From Halodurantibacterium flavum (GTDB lineage: Bacteria; Pseudomonadota; Alphaproteobacteria; Rhodobacterales; Rhodobacteraceae): a DNA stretch of 64,000 bases. Numbering within the stretch: the stretch's first letter is position 1; each line of letters opens with the position of its first letter. A program made the position numbers and the translations under genes. The stretch covers positions 124,001 to 188,000 of the forward strand of contig NZ_JBHUGH010000009.1 of NCBI RefSeq assembly GCF_042681825.1, read 5' to 3'. The notes under the pieces were generated by a model. The model was given only the letters and a program-made list of their open reading frames with translations. It was not told the DNA's origin and did not search any database. Below, in pieces: positions 33,417-42,931 of the stretch.

Positions 33417-33702
33417 GGATCAGCCAGAGGTTCCTCGAATAGATGATGACGCCCGCGCTCTGGCCAAGGATAAAGACCGGATCGGCCCGGTAAAGCGCAT
33501 AGCTGAACAGAACCACCCCCCCGGCGAGCGAGAAATACCAGAAGGCCACCGGGATGACCGAGCGGCGCTGCTTTTCCGAGGCGAGCCACTGCACCAGAAA
33601 GCGCGCGGTGAACAAAAGCTGCCCTGTCAGGCCGATCACCACCCACCAGAATTCCCCCCAGCCGCTGACATGCAGGATCGACCAGAGATGTTCGACGCTC
33701 AT
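33391..33702 (-). CDS. LAB_N domain membrane protein
   Basis: A 103-aa protein with three membrane helices and the lipid-A-disaccharide-synthase N-terminal (LAB_N) signature: LTGQLLFTARFLVQWLASEK, SVIPVAFWYFSLAGG and a final SAGVIIYSRNLWLIH. Despite the name, these small proteins have no disaccharide synthase activity. They often travel with polyprenyl-phosphate glycosyltransferases and have been proposed as flippase-like partners. It overlaps the GT2 gene by 4 bases and the ArnT-like gene by 26. Confidence 0.92.
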   Translation of the reverse strand: MSVEHLWSILHVSGWGEFWWVVIGLTGQLLFTARFLVQWLASEKQRRSVIPVAFWYFSLAGGVVLFSYALYRADPVFILGQSAGVIIYSRNLWLIHAEKRHAH

Positions 33703-34478
33703 GCCATGTCTCCTTGTGCATCGGGCGCAGGCCCCGTCGTGGGCGTGGTCAGTTCCACGGGCCGCACCGTCTTGCGCCGCCGCAAGAGCCAGGCGACCCC
33801 GATCAGGTCATGGATGCCGACCAGCGCCCGCTGAAGGTTGTTGTAGTTCGAAATTCCTGCCTGTCGCGGCCGGTGCGTCACGTCCACATGCGCGATCTGC
33901 CAGCCATCGCGGGCGAAAAGCGCGGGCAGGTAGCGATGCTGGTGGTTGAAGAACGGCAGGTCCAGATAGGCCTCGCGCCGGAACGCCTTGAGCCCGCAGC
34001 CCGTGTCGCGCGTCCCGTCCCGCAGCACCCGCGCCCGCAACGCGTTCGCGAGCCGGGAGGCGAGCCGCTTCGACAGCGTGTCCTGCCGCCCCTGCCGCTG
34101 GCCCGCCACAAGCGCCAGCCCCGGGGCCGCGTCGGCCGCCAGAAGCGGCGCAAGCAGCAGCGGCAACTGGTCCGGCGGGTTCTGCCCGTCCCCGTCCAGC
34201 GTCGCGATCACCGGCCCCCGCGCCGCGCGCACCCCCGAATGCACCGCCGCCGACTGCCCGCCCGAGCGTTCATGCCGCAGGACGCGCAGCCAGGGCCGTG
34301 TCGCGGCGAGGCTCAGCGCCGCGGCCTCGGTCCCGTCCGTCGATCCGTCATTGACCACGATCAGTTCGAACGGCCCGAGCGGCGCGCAGGCGGCCCCGAT
34401 CCCGTCCACCAGGGCGGCGATATTGCCCGCCTCGTTCTTCATCGGGACGACGATGGAAAAGCGTATCACGTCCGGCAC
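33699..34478 (-). CDS. GT2 glycosyltransferase, polyprenyl-phosphate sugar synthase type
   Basis: A 259-aa transferase of the DPM1/ArnC-like group. The GT-A nucleotide site is FSIVVPMKNEAGNIAALVDG, the metal motif is IATLDGDGQNPPDQLP (DGD in place of DxD), and TGCGLKAFRREAYLDLPFF and RPRQAGISNYNNLQRA follow. There are no long hydrophobic C-terminal helices, so it resembles soluble dolichol-phosphate mannose synthases. It heads a three-gene minus-strand cassette with LAB_N and ArnT-like genes. Confidence 0.92.
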   Translation of the reverse strand: MPDVIRFSIVVPMKNEAGNIAALVDGIGAACAPLGPFELIVVNDGSTDGTEAAALSLAATRPWLRVLRHERSGGQSAAVHSGVRAARGPVIATLDGDGQNPPDQLPLLLAPLLAADAAPGLALVAGQRQGRQDTLSKRLASRLANALRARVLRDGTRDTGCGLKAFRREAYLDLPFFNHQHRYLPALFARDGWQIAHVDVTHRPRQAGISNYNNLQRALVGIHDLIGVAWLLRRRKTVRPVELTTPTTGPAPDAQGDMA

Positions 34479-34614
34479 TCGCGCTGATTGTTCTGCGCGG
34501 GGCTTATCCCGTCAGGCATGGCGCATCAAGGCAAAGGATCGTATCCGCGGGATTTCGCCGAAGCCGGGTGGGGCAGCAGACCGCGGACCGGGGCCGCGCA
34601 TCAGGGTCGCGAAA

Positions 34615-34689
34615 TGGCAGCCCGTAGGGGAATCGAACCCCTCTTTCCAGGTTGAAAACCTGGCGTCCTAACCGATAGACGAACGGGCC
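34615..34689 (-). tRNA. tRNA-Glu (anticodon TTC), copy 1
   Basis: A 75-nt tRNA including the encoded CCA. The acceptor strands are GGCCCGT and ACGGGCT. The anticodon stem CCAGG/CCTGG encloses TTTTCAA, giving anticodon TTC (reads GAA). The T-arm AGGGGTTCGATTCCCCT is intact. Identical to copy 2 at 35136-35210. Confidence 0.96.
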
Positions 34690-34703
34690 GCGCTTGGCGT
34701 GAG
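34615..34703 (-). repeat. 89-bp exact direct repeat, copy 1 (tRNA-Glu plus upstream 14 bp)
   Basis: Identical to 35136-35224. After two mismatches a further 11 bases (GGCTTTTAGGG) match. Sequence on the 3' side of each tRNA differs, so the duplicated unit is the tRNA with its immediate upstream sequence. Confidence 0.93.
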
Positions 34704-34710
34704 CGGGCTT

Positions 34711-35019
34711 TTAGGGGAAGGAAAAGAGGAGATCAAGGGGGATTTGGAGAGCGAGGCGAGAGAGGACGGGGAGGAGCTGAAGCGCCGTTCCGGTGGCGAT
34801 CAGGACCAGGCCGATAAGCGCCCCGCGAGAAGCGGCGAGGAGGTTTTGCACCATGGGGAGGCGCAGTTGTTCTTCTTTGGTCGCGCCGGAAGCGCGGGAC
34901 TGTCCGATCCTGGTCGCATCTTCCTCGCGCAGGATCACGCTCCACGCCGCCCACCCTGCCCCTGCCAGCGTCAGTATGAGGCCGATGGCCGTCAGCAGAT
35001 CCGATAGCCACGCTTCCAT
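34711..35019 (-). CDS. Small two-helix membrane protein of unknown function
   Basis: A 102-aa protein starting MEAWLSDLLTAIGL, with hydrophobic segments at residues about 5-27 and 62-85. The central loop is charged (REEDATRIGQSRA, KEEQLRLP). An ATG 16 codons upstream exists, but the GGGGAC site 7-9 bases before 35019 favours the shorter form. No family recognised. It lies between the two tRNA-Glu copies, reading in the same direction, and its TAA stop is 22 bp upstream of copy 1. Confidence 0.65.
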   Translation of the reverse strand: MEAWLSDLLTAIGLILTLAGAGWAAWSVILREEDATRIGQSRASGATKEEQLRLPMVQNLLAASRGALIGLVLIATGTALQLLPVLSRLALQIPLDLLFSFP

Positions 35020-35135
35020 GGTGGTCCCCGTTTGAATGCATCTCGAGAGAGGATGCGGAACGGCCACATCAAGCGCAAGCCATCGACACGGCGTCCGGGT
35101 TTCGGCGCGAATATTTCAGCTTTTCTGGAAAAACC

Positions 35136-35210
35136 TGGCAGCCCGTAGGGGAATCGAACCCCTCTTTCCAGGTTGAAAACCTGGCGTCCTAACCGATAGA
35201 CGAACGGGCC
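35136..35210 (-). tRNA. tRNA-Glu (anticodon TTC), copy 2
   Basis: Base-for-base identical to copy 1, with anticodon TTC and encoded CCA. It is upstream of the small membrane-protein gene in the direction of transcription. Confidence 0.96.
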
Positions 35211-35224
35211 GCGCTTGGCGTGAG
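35136..35224 (-). repeat. 89-bp exact direct repeat, copy 2
   Basis: The second copy of the tRNA-Glu unit, 521 bp from the first and in the same orientation. The intervening sequence holds only the small membrane-protein gene. Confidence 0.93.
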
Positions 35225-35421
35225 GCGGCTTTTAGGGCAGGGCGCGGGGGCGTGCAAGAGGGATTTTGCGCTTTTCGTGACGGTTCTTGCGAGGGGCGTA
35301 GGGGGCGGGGCGGTGCCTTGTCTGCCGGCCACGACCCGCGGTCCGGGGCAGGGGCGCGCGCGCGTCCCGCGTCGGCGACAGCCTGCGGCACTTGCGTCCC
35401 GCGGCCACGCGCGCGCCGGGC

Positions 35422-37166
<1,745 letters not shown>

Positions 37167-37170
<4 letters not shown>

Positions 37171-38132
37171 TTGGCGGGCGTGCGGTAGGTCATCCGGCGC
37201 ACCGATCCGGTCTTGGACCGCATGAGCACCGTCTCCAGCGTGAACCAGCCGACCTCGCGCCGGATGCCGGAGAGGATCGAGCCGTCGGTCACGCCGGTTG
37301 CGGCAAAGATGACGTCCTGCGTCACCATCTCGTCGCGGGTGTAGATACGGTCGAGATCGGTGATGCCGGCGCGGCGGGCGCGGTCGCGTTCATCGTCGTC
37401 GCGGAAGGTCAGGCGCCCCCACATCTGCCCGCCCATGCATTTGAGCGCGGCGGCCGCCAGCACCCCCTCGGGCGCGCCGCCCGAACCCATATACATGTCG
37501 ATGCCGGTTTTTTCGGCCTCGGCGCAGTGGATGATGCCCGCCACGTCGCCATCCATGATCAGCCGGATCGCGGCGCCGGTCGAACGGATCTCGGCGATCA
37601 TCCCCTCATGCCGGGGGCGTTCAAGGACGCAGACCGTGATATCTTCGGGGTCGCAGTTGCGCGCGGCGGCGAGGGCACGGACACGCTCGGCCGGGCTCAT
37701 GTCGAGGCTGACGACATCCTTGGGATAGCCCGGACCGACGGCGAGCTTGTCCATGTAGACGTCGGGCGCGTGCAGAAGCGTGCCGCGCGGCGCCATTGCG
37801 ATCACCGTCAGCGCGTTCGGGAAATCCTTGGCGGTCAGCGTCGTGCCTTCCAGCGGATCGAGCGCGATATCGACCGCAGGCCCTTTGCCGGTGCCCACAT
37901 GTTCGCCGATATAGAGCATCGGCGCCTCGTCCCGTTCCCCCTCGCCGATCACCACGACGCCCTCGATGTCGAGCATGTTGAGCTGGGTGCGCATCGCATC
38001 GACCGCAGCCTGATCGGCCGCCTTTTCATCCCCCCGCCCGACGAACCGCGCCGAGGCGAGCGCCGCAGCCTCGGACACACGGGCAAGGCCCAGCGACAAC
38101 ATGCGATCATGGAATTCTACGGGAGCAGTCAT
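37167..38132 (-). CDS. glpX: Fructose-1,6-bisphosphatase class II
   Basis: Dephosphorylates fructose-1,6-bisphosphate in gluconeogenesis (and sedoheptulose bisphosphate in some relatives) in the cytosol. At 321 aa it has the class II motifs: GRGDEKAADQAAVDAMR, VVIGEGERDEAPMLYIGE with Mg ligands, the DPLEGTT substrate loop and SGGAPEGVLAAAALKCMGG. It is the middle gene of hom-glpX-recJ, with 34 bp between it and hom. Confidence 0.97.
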
Positions 38133-38166
38133 GGGCAGTTTCCTCTGGTTGCTTGGGTTCTGGTCT

Positions 38167-39453
38167 TCAGACGGCTTCGATCCGGATCGCGACGGGCTCT
38201 CCGATCACGACGCCGGTGGCGGCAAATCCCTTGAGGGCGTGGTCGATGGCATCGCGCGTCGTCTTGTGCGTGACAACCAGAACCGGCGCGCTGCTGGCGT
38301 CATGCCCATACTGGCGCATCCGGTTGATCGACACGCCGGCATCGCCGAGCGTCGCCGCCACCTTGGCCAGCGCGCCCGGTTTGTCCACAAGCGTCATGCG
38401 CAGGTAATAGGGGGCGGGCACGGCGCCGCGTGCGGGGAAGGGTTCGGCAAGGCTCGCCGCCGGCTGGCCGAAGGTGGGCAGCCTGATGCCGCGCGCGATG
38501 TCCATCACATCGGCCATCACCGCGCTGGCGGTCGGTCCTTCGCCCGCGCCGGGACCGCGCAGCACGACCTGGCCGACGCTGTCGCCCTCGAGCACGACCA
38601 TGTTGGTGCCACCCTGCAACTGGCCCAGCGGGCTGTCGGCGGGGACGAGGCAGGGGCTCATCCGTTGCTCAAGCCCCCGGCCCGTCATCTGCGCGACGCC
38701 CAGAAGCTTGATGCGATAGCCCATGTCGGCGGCGTGGCGGATATCCTCGATCGCGATGCGGCGGATGCCCTCAAGCTCTACCGCGTCAAAGCAGACCCGG
38801 GTGCCGAAGGCGATGGCGGCCAGGAGCGACAGTTTGTGGCCCGCGTCGATGCCGTCCACGTCGAGCCTCGGATCGGCCTCCAGATAGCCGAGCTGGCGGG
38901 CTTCCTCGAACACCGTCTCATAGGGCAGGCCCGCGCTTTCCATCCGCGTCAGGATGTAGTTGCAGGTGCCGTTCATCACCCCCATGACCCGCGTGAGGGT
39001 ATTGGCGGCCAGCCCCTCGGTCAGGGCCTTGACGACGGGGATGCCGCCCGCGACAGCGGCCTCAAAGCGGATCACGCGGCCCGCGGCCTCGGCCGCCTCG
39101 GCCAGCGCCGGCCCGTGATGGGCCAGCAGCGCCTTGTTCGCCGTCACCACGTCCTTGCCGGCGGCGAGCGCGGCCTCGGTCGCGGCCTTGGCGGGGCCGT
39201 TGTCGCCGCCGATCAGTTCGACAAAGATGTCCACGTCATCGCGGGTCGCCACGGCGGTCGCGTCGTCTTCCCAGGCGTAACCGGACAGGTCGACGCCCCG
39301 GTTGCGCATCCGGTCACGCGCGCAGACCGCCGAAATGGTGATCGGGCGCCCGCTGCGGGCCGCGAGCATTCCGGCGTGGTTCTGGATGATGCGGACGACC
39401 CCTGTTCCGACGGTTCCCAGGCCAGCGATGCCAAGGCGCAGGGGTTCGGACAT
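38167..39453 (-). CDS. hom: Homoserine dehydrogenase
   Basis: Reduces aspartate semialdehyde to homoserine for threonine and methionine synthesis. A 428-aa monofunctional enzyme: NAD(P) motif LGIAGLGTVGTGVVRII, then VTANKALLAHHG, the catalytic region GGIPVVKALTEGLAANT and VMNGTCNYILT, and the Asp/Lys residues in the EADPRLDVDGIDAGHKLSLLA neighbourhood. A C-terminal ACT domain (YYLRMTLVDKPGALAKVA) suggests allosteric control, probably by threonine. The ATG at 39453 fits the family start; the longer open frame is not homologous. Confidence 0.96.
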   Translation of the reverse strand: MSEPLRLGIAGLGTVGTGVVRIIQNHAGMLAARSGRPITISAVCARDRMRNRGVDLSGYAWEDDATAVATRDDVDIFVELIGGDNGPAKAATEAALAAGKDVVTANKALLAHHGPALAEAAEAAGRVIRFEAAVAGGIPVVKALTEGLAANTLTRVMGVMNGTCNYILTRMESAGLPYETVFEEARQLGYLEADPRLDVDGIDAGHKLSLLAAIAFGTRVCFDAVELEGIRRIAIEDIRHAADMGYRIKLLGVAQMTGRGLEQRMSPCLVPADSPLGQLQGGTNMVVLEGDSVGQVVLRGPGAGEGPTASAVMADVMDIARGIRLPTFGQPAASLAEPFPARGAVPAPYYLRMTLVDKPGALAKVAATLGDAGVSINRMRQYGHDASSAPVLVVTHKTTRDAIDHALKGFAATGVVIGEPVAIRIEAV

Positions 39454-39529
39454 GGGGCAGTCTCCGCGATCAGGAAAGATGTGCGAGGTTGTTAGCCGTT
39501 TGCGCGGCGGGGCGCAACGCAGCAGGTAG

Positions 39530-39805
39530 CTATGGCAACGCGGGTGACGGTGTGCCCAGCCTCTCCCGGTCGAGACGCTCCCGGTCGAGCCTTTCGCGGT
39601 CGGCGGGGTCGAGGACGGGGCGGCGCAGCGCGGCGCCTCGGTTGCGCAACGCCTCGGCCCGGTCGGCAAGCCCCTCGGTCGTCGTGGCGTCGATGGTCAG
39701 GGCCGCGGCCTGGGCCGTCACCTGATCCAGCGGCACGAGCGCGGGATATTCGCCATTCGCGCCACAGGCCGAGAGCAACAGGAGAAAAAGGGCAGCGCGC
39801 GGCAT
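39530..39805 (-). CDS. Small lipoprotein with DRERL repeats
   Basis: A 91-aa secreted protein with signal peptide MPRAALFLLLLSACG; the cysteine (Cys14) follows LLSA, an acceptable lipobox. The mature part is alanine-rich and likely helical, and ends in three copies of DRERL (15-bp repeats at 39557-39601). Small lipoproteins of this kind occur in related genera; I do not know a function. It is 76 bp upstream of hom on the same strand. Confidence 0.75.
   Translation of the reverse strand: MPRAALFLLLLSACGANGEYPALVPLDQVTAQAAALTIDATTTEGLADRAEALRNRGAALRRPVLDPADRERLDRERLDRERLGTPSPALP
39557..39601 (-). repeat. 15-bp tandem repeat (three units) coding DRERL
   Basis: Units at 39557-39571, 39572-39586 and 39587-39601, each coding Asp-Arg-Glu-Arg-Leu with a few synonymous differences. 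In frame in the lipoprotein gene. Confidence 0.85.
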
Positions 39806-39871
39806 GAAGGGTCCCGTCTGACAGTCGTGCCGACCATATCGCCCGTGCCGCGCGGGGGAAAGCCGGTTGTG

Positions 39872-39887
39872 CTGAACGCCCGTTCAG
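39872..39887. promoter_or_regulatory. Candidate TetR operator
   Basis: CTGAACG-CC-CGTTCAG is a perfect 7-bp dyad 14 bp before the TetR-type gene, a form typical of TetR-family operators. It lies between the divergent lipoprotein gene and the regulator, so autoregulation is likely (inference). Confidence 0.65.
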
Positions 39888-39901
39888 ATAATCTGCGGCC
39901 C

Positions 39902-40489
39902 ATGGCACGGAAATCCGGCTCACATGCGGAAATCACAGGTCCCCGGGTGCGGGCGGCGGCGCTGCGGCTCTTTGCCCGGCAGGGTTACGCGGCGGTGTCG
40001 ATGCGCAGCCTTGCCGCCGAGGTGGGCGTTCAGGCCGGTGCGCTTTATGCCTATACGCCGGACAAGCAGAGCCTGCTGTTCGACCTGCTCAAGGCGCATA
40101 TGGATGAATTGCTGGCCGCCTGGGCCGAGGCACCCAAGGGCGCGGACCCCCTGGCGCGGCTGGAGGCGTTCACCCGGTTCCACATCCGCTTCAACCTCGA
40201 ACGGGCCGATGCGGTCTTCATCTCCTACATGGAACTGCGCAACCTGGAGCCCGCGAATTTCCGCGCGATCGAGGCGTTGCGCGGCAGCTATGAGGCCGAG
40301 CTTGAGGCGATCCTGCAGGCGGGGCAGGACGAGGGCGTCTTTGCCGTGCCGGACACGAAACTCGCCACGCTGGCGCTGATCGCGATGCTGACGGGTGTCA
40401 CGACCTGGTACCGCGAGGGCGGACGGCTGAGCCGCTCGGATGTCGGCCAGATCTATTGGGACATGGTGCGCAAGGCCGTCGGGGCCTGA
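39902..40489 (+). CDS. TetR/AcrR family transcriptional regulator
   Basis: A 195-aa repressor-type protein. The HTH is at residues about 12-58 (VRAAALRLFARQGYAAVSMRS, then LAAEVGVQAGALYAYTPDKQSL). The C-terminal helical ligand domain is of the TetR_C type found with fatty-acid or acyl-CoA responsive members (FHIRFNLERADAVFISYMELRNL). The ATG at 39902 fits the family N-terminus, and the palindrome upstream would then be in the promoter. The divergent neighbour is the small lipoprotein; the target is unknown. Confidence 0.9.
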   Translation: MARKSGSHAEITGPRVRAAALRLFARQGYAAVSMRSLAAEVGVQAGALYAYTPDKQSLLFDLLKAHMDELLAAWAEAPKGADPLARLEAFTRFHIRFNLERADAVFISYMELRNLEPANFRAIEALRGSYEAELEAILQAGQDEGVFAVPDTKLATLALIAMLTGVTTWYREGGRLSRSDVGQIYWDMVRKAVGA

Positions 40490-40616
40490 AAGGCGCCGAC
40501 GAAATCCGCCGATAGATCCGCCGGCTGTGGATTTCCCGTTCATCTTCCGGCACTAAGGTGGCGGTATGGGGCCGGGGATGACCAGAGGCCGGGACAAACA
40601 GAGGAAGGACACACCG

Positions 40617-42047
40617 ATGATCGTCGCAGGAGAGCCGAGTTTCCGCGAATCCGTCGATCTCATGTTCAACCGCGCTGCGGCGCTGATGGATCTGTCGCCC
40701 GGGCTGGAACAGAAGATCCGCGTCTGCAACGCGACCTATACGGTGCGGTTCGGCGTCCGGCTGCGCGGCAAGATCGAGACCTTCGTCGGCTATCGCGCTG
40801 TCCATTCGGAACATATGGAACCCGTCAAGGGCGGCATCCGCTATGCGCCGAACGTCCATCAGGACGAGGTCGAGGCGCTGGCCGCGCTGATGACCTACAA
40901 ATGCGCGCTGGTGGAAACGCCCTTTGGCGGATCCAAGGGCGGGCTCTGCATCGACCCGCGCCAGTATGACGAACATGAACTGGAACAGATCACCCGGCGT
41001 TTCGCCTACGAGCTGATCAAGCGCGACCTGATCCATCCCAGCCAGAACGTGCCCGCCCCGGACATGGGCACGGGCGAGCGCGAAATGGCCTGGATCGCCG
41101 ATCAGTACGCGCGGATGAACACGACCGACATCAATGCCCGGGCCTGCGTTACCGGCAAGCCGCTGCATGGGGGCGGCATCATGGGCCGGGTCGAGGCGAC
41201 GGGGCGCGGCGTGCAATACGCGCTGCGCGAGTTCTTCCGCCACCCCGAGGATGTGGCGAAGGCCGGGCTCTCGGGCACGCTCGACGGCAAGCGGGTGATC
41301 GTGCAGGGGTTGGGGAATGTGGGCTATCACGCGGCCCTGTTCCTGTCGCAGGAAGACGGGGCCACCGTCACGGCGGTGATCGAGCGGGACGGCGCCATCG
41401 TCGATCCCGACGGCGTCGACATCCCGGCGCTGCGTGACTGGATCGCGAAACACGGCGGCGTGCGCGAATGTCCCTTTGGCACCTATGTCGAGGATGGCGC
41501 GAAACTGCTGGAGGCAGAATGCGACATCCTGATTCCGGCGGCGCTGGAAGGGGTCATCAACCTGACGAATGCCGAACGGATCAAGGCGCCCCTCATCATC
41601 GAGGCCGCGAATGGCCCGATCACCGCCGGCGCGGACGAGATCCTGCGCAAGAAGGGCTGTGTGGTGATCCCCGATCTTTATGCCAATGCCGGCGGCGTGA
41701 CGGTGTCCTATTTCGAATGGGTCAAGAACCTGAGCCATATCCGGTTCGGCCGGATGCAGCGCCGCGCCGAAGAGGCGCATCACCAGCTGCTGGTGGATGA
41801 GCTTGAACGCCTCTCGTCCGACAAGGGTCTGGGGTGGGAGCTTTCGCCCGACTTCAAGCGCCGCTACCTTCAGGGCGCGAACGAGATCGACCTGGTGCGC
41901 TCGGGCCTCGACGACACGATGCGCACCGCCTACCAGTCGATGCGCGAGGTGTGGCATTCCCGCGAAGAGGTGAGCGACCTGCGCGTCGCCGCCTATATCG
42001 TCGCCATCGACCGGGTGGCGCGCAGCTACCGGTCCAAGGGGCTCTGA
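40617..42047 (+). CDS. Glutamate dehydrogenase (Glu/Leu/Phe/Val dehydrogenase family)
   Basis: A 476-aa oxidoreductase interconverting glutamate and 2-oxoglutarate plus ammonia. The substrate domain holds VKGGIRYAP, ETPFGGSKGGL (catalytic lysine region) and VPAPDMGTGEREMAW. The Rossmann domain is RVIVQGLGNVGYHAALF. The length and motifs match the hexameric GdhA group of Rhodobacterales. Cofactor (NAD or NADP) is not settled by sequence. The start at 40617 has GAGGAAGGA upstream; an ATG at 40566 would add 17 non-conserved residues. A terminator follows. Confidence 0.94.
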   Translation: MIVAGEPSFRESVDLMFNRAAALMDLSPGLEQKIRVCNATYTVRFGVRLRGKIETFVGYRAVHSEHMEPVKGGIRYAPNVHQDEVEALAALMTYKCALVETPFGGSKGGLCIDPRQYDEHELEQITRRFAYELIKRDLIHPSQNVPAPDMGTGEREMAWIADQYARMNTTDINARACVTGKPLHGGGIMGRVEATGRGVQYALREFFRHPEDVAKAGLSGTLDGKRVIVQGLGNVGYHAALFLSQEDGATVTAVIERDGAIVDPDGVDIPALRDWIAKHGGVRECPFGTYVEDGAKLLEAECDILIPAALEGVINLTNAERIKAPLIIEAANGPITAGADEILRKKGCVVIPDLYANAGGVTVSYFEWVKNLSHIRFGRMQRRAEEAHHQLLVDELERLSSDKGLGWELSPDFKRRYLQGANEIDLVRSGLDDTMRTAYQSMREVWHSREEVSDLRVAAYIVAIDRVARSYRSKGL

Positions 42048-42062
42048 GGGCTTCGGATACGC

Positions 42063-42091
42063 AAAAGGCCGGGTACTGAACCCGGCCTTTT
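42063..42091. terminator. Rho-independent terminator between glutamate dehydrogenase and fabI
   Basis: AAAAGGCCGGGT and ACCCGGCCTTTT form a 12-bp stem around a short loop. It is A-rich on the left and T-rich on the right, so it can act for both convergent genes. Confidence 0.9.
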
Positions 42092-42123
42092 AACGATCTG
42101 GTCACGTCTGGTGGGGGCAGGGA

Positions 42124-42915
42124 TCAGTGATGCGGTTCCGGCTGCATCATCCCCAGGACGTGGAAACCGCCATCGACGCGCACGATCTCTCCGGTCGTGT
42201 GGGCGCCGTAGTCGGAGGCGAGATAGACCGCCGTGCCGCCCACCGAGTCGAGCGTCGCGTTCGTGCGCAGCGGCGCGTTCGTTTCGGTCATGCGATAGGT
42301 CGTGCGCGCGCCGCCGATCGCCGCCCCCGCCAGCGTCTTCATCGGGCCCGGGGAAATGGCGTTGACCCGGATCTTTTGCGGGCCGAGGTCATTGGCCAGA
42401 TAGCGCACCGCCGATTCCAGCGCCGCCTTGGCCACACCCATCACGTTGTAATAGGGCGTGACGCGGTTCGACCCCTGATAGGTCAGCGTGAGCAGCGTGC
42501 CGCCATCGGGCATGAGTTCCGATGCCCGCCGCGCCACGTCGATGAAGGAGTAGCAGGAGATGTCGAGCGAATTGCGGAAATTCGCGCGGGTCGTGTTGAT
42601 GAAGCGCCCGTGAAGTTCGTTCTTGTCGGAATAGGCGATGGCGTGAACGACGAAGTCGAGCGTGCCCCATTCCTCCTTCAGCCGGGCGAAGGCCGCGTCG
42701 AGCGAGGCTTCATCCGTCACATCCGCATCGACGAGGATCGAGGACCCGACCGAGGCGGCCAGCGGTTCGACCCGCTTGCCGAACGCCTCACCCTGATAGG
42801 TGAAGGCAAGCTCTGCCCCTTCGGCCGCCATCGCCCTCGCGATGCCCCAGGCGATCGAGCGGTCATTGGCGACCCCCATGATCAGCCCGCGCTTGCCCTT
42901 CATCAGTTCCGCCAT
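42124..42915 (-). CDS. fabI: Enoyl-ACP reductase (NADH)
   Basis: Reduces trans-2-enoyl-ACP, the last step of each fatty-acid elongation cycle. A 263-aa short-chain dehydrogenase: GLIMGVANDRSIAWGIARAM is the FabI NAD motif, and the catalytic Tyr-x6-Lys pair is in YYNVMGVAKAALE, with SPGPMKTLAGAAI downstream. The ATG at 42915 begins MAELMKGKRGLIMG; the longer frame is unsupported. It starts 17 bp after the fabB stop and is third in fabA-fabB-fabI. Confidence 0.96.
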   Translation of the reverse strand: MAELMKGKRGLIMGVANDRSIAWGIARAMAAEGAELAFTYQGEAFGKRVEPLAASVGSSILVDADVTDEASLDAAFARLKEEWGTLDFVVHAIAYSDKNELHGRFINTTRANFRNSLDISCYSFIDVARRASELMPDGGTLLTLTYQGSNRVTPYYNVMGVAKAALESAVRYLANDLGPQKIRVNAISPGPMKTLAGAAIGGARTTYRMTETNAPLRTNATLDSVGGTAVYLASDYGAHTTGEIVRVDGGFHVLGMMQPEPHH

Positions 42916-42931
42916 GGCACTGTCCCTCGGA

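Noticed and set aside
34615..35224. tRNA-Glu repeats as attachment sites of an integrated element
   Set aside because: No integrase or foreign-looking genes lie between; a tandem tRNA duplication explains it more simply.
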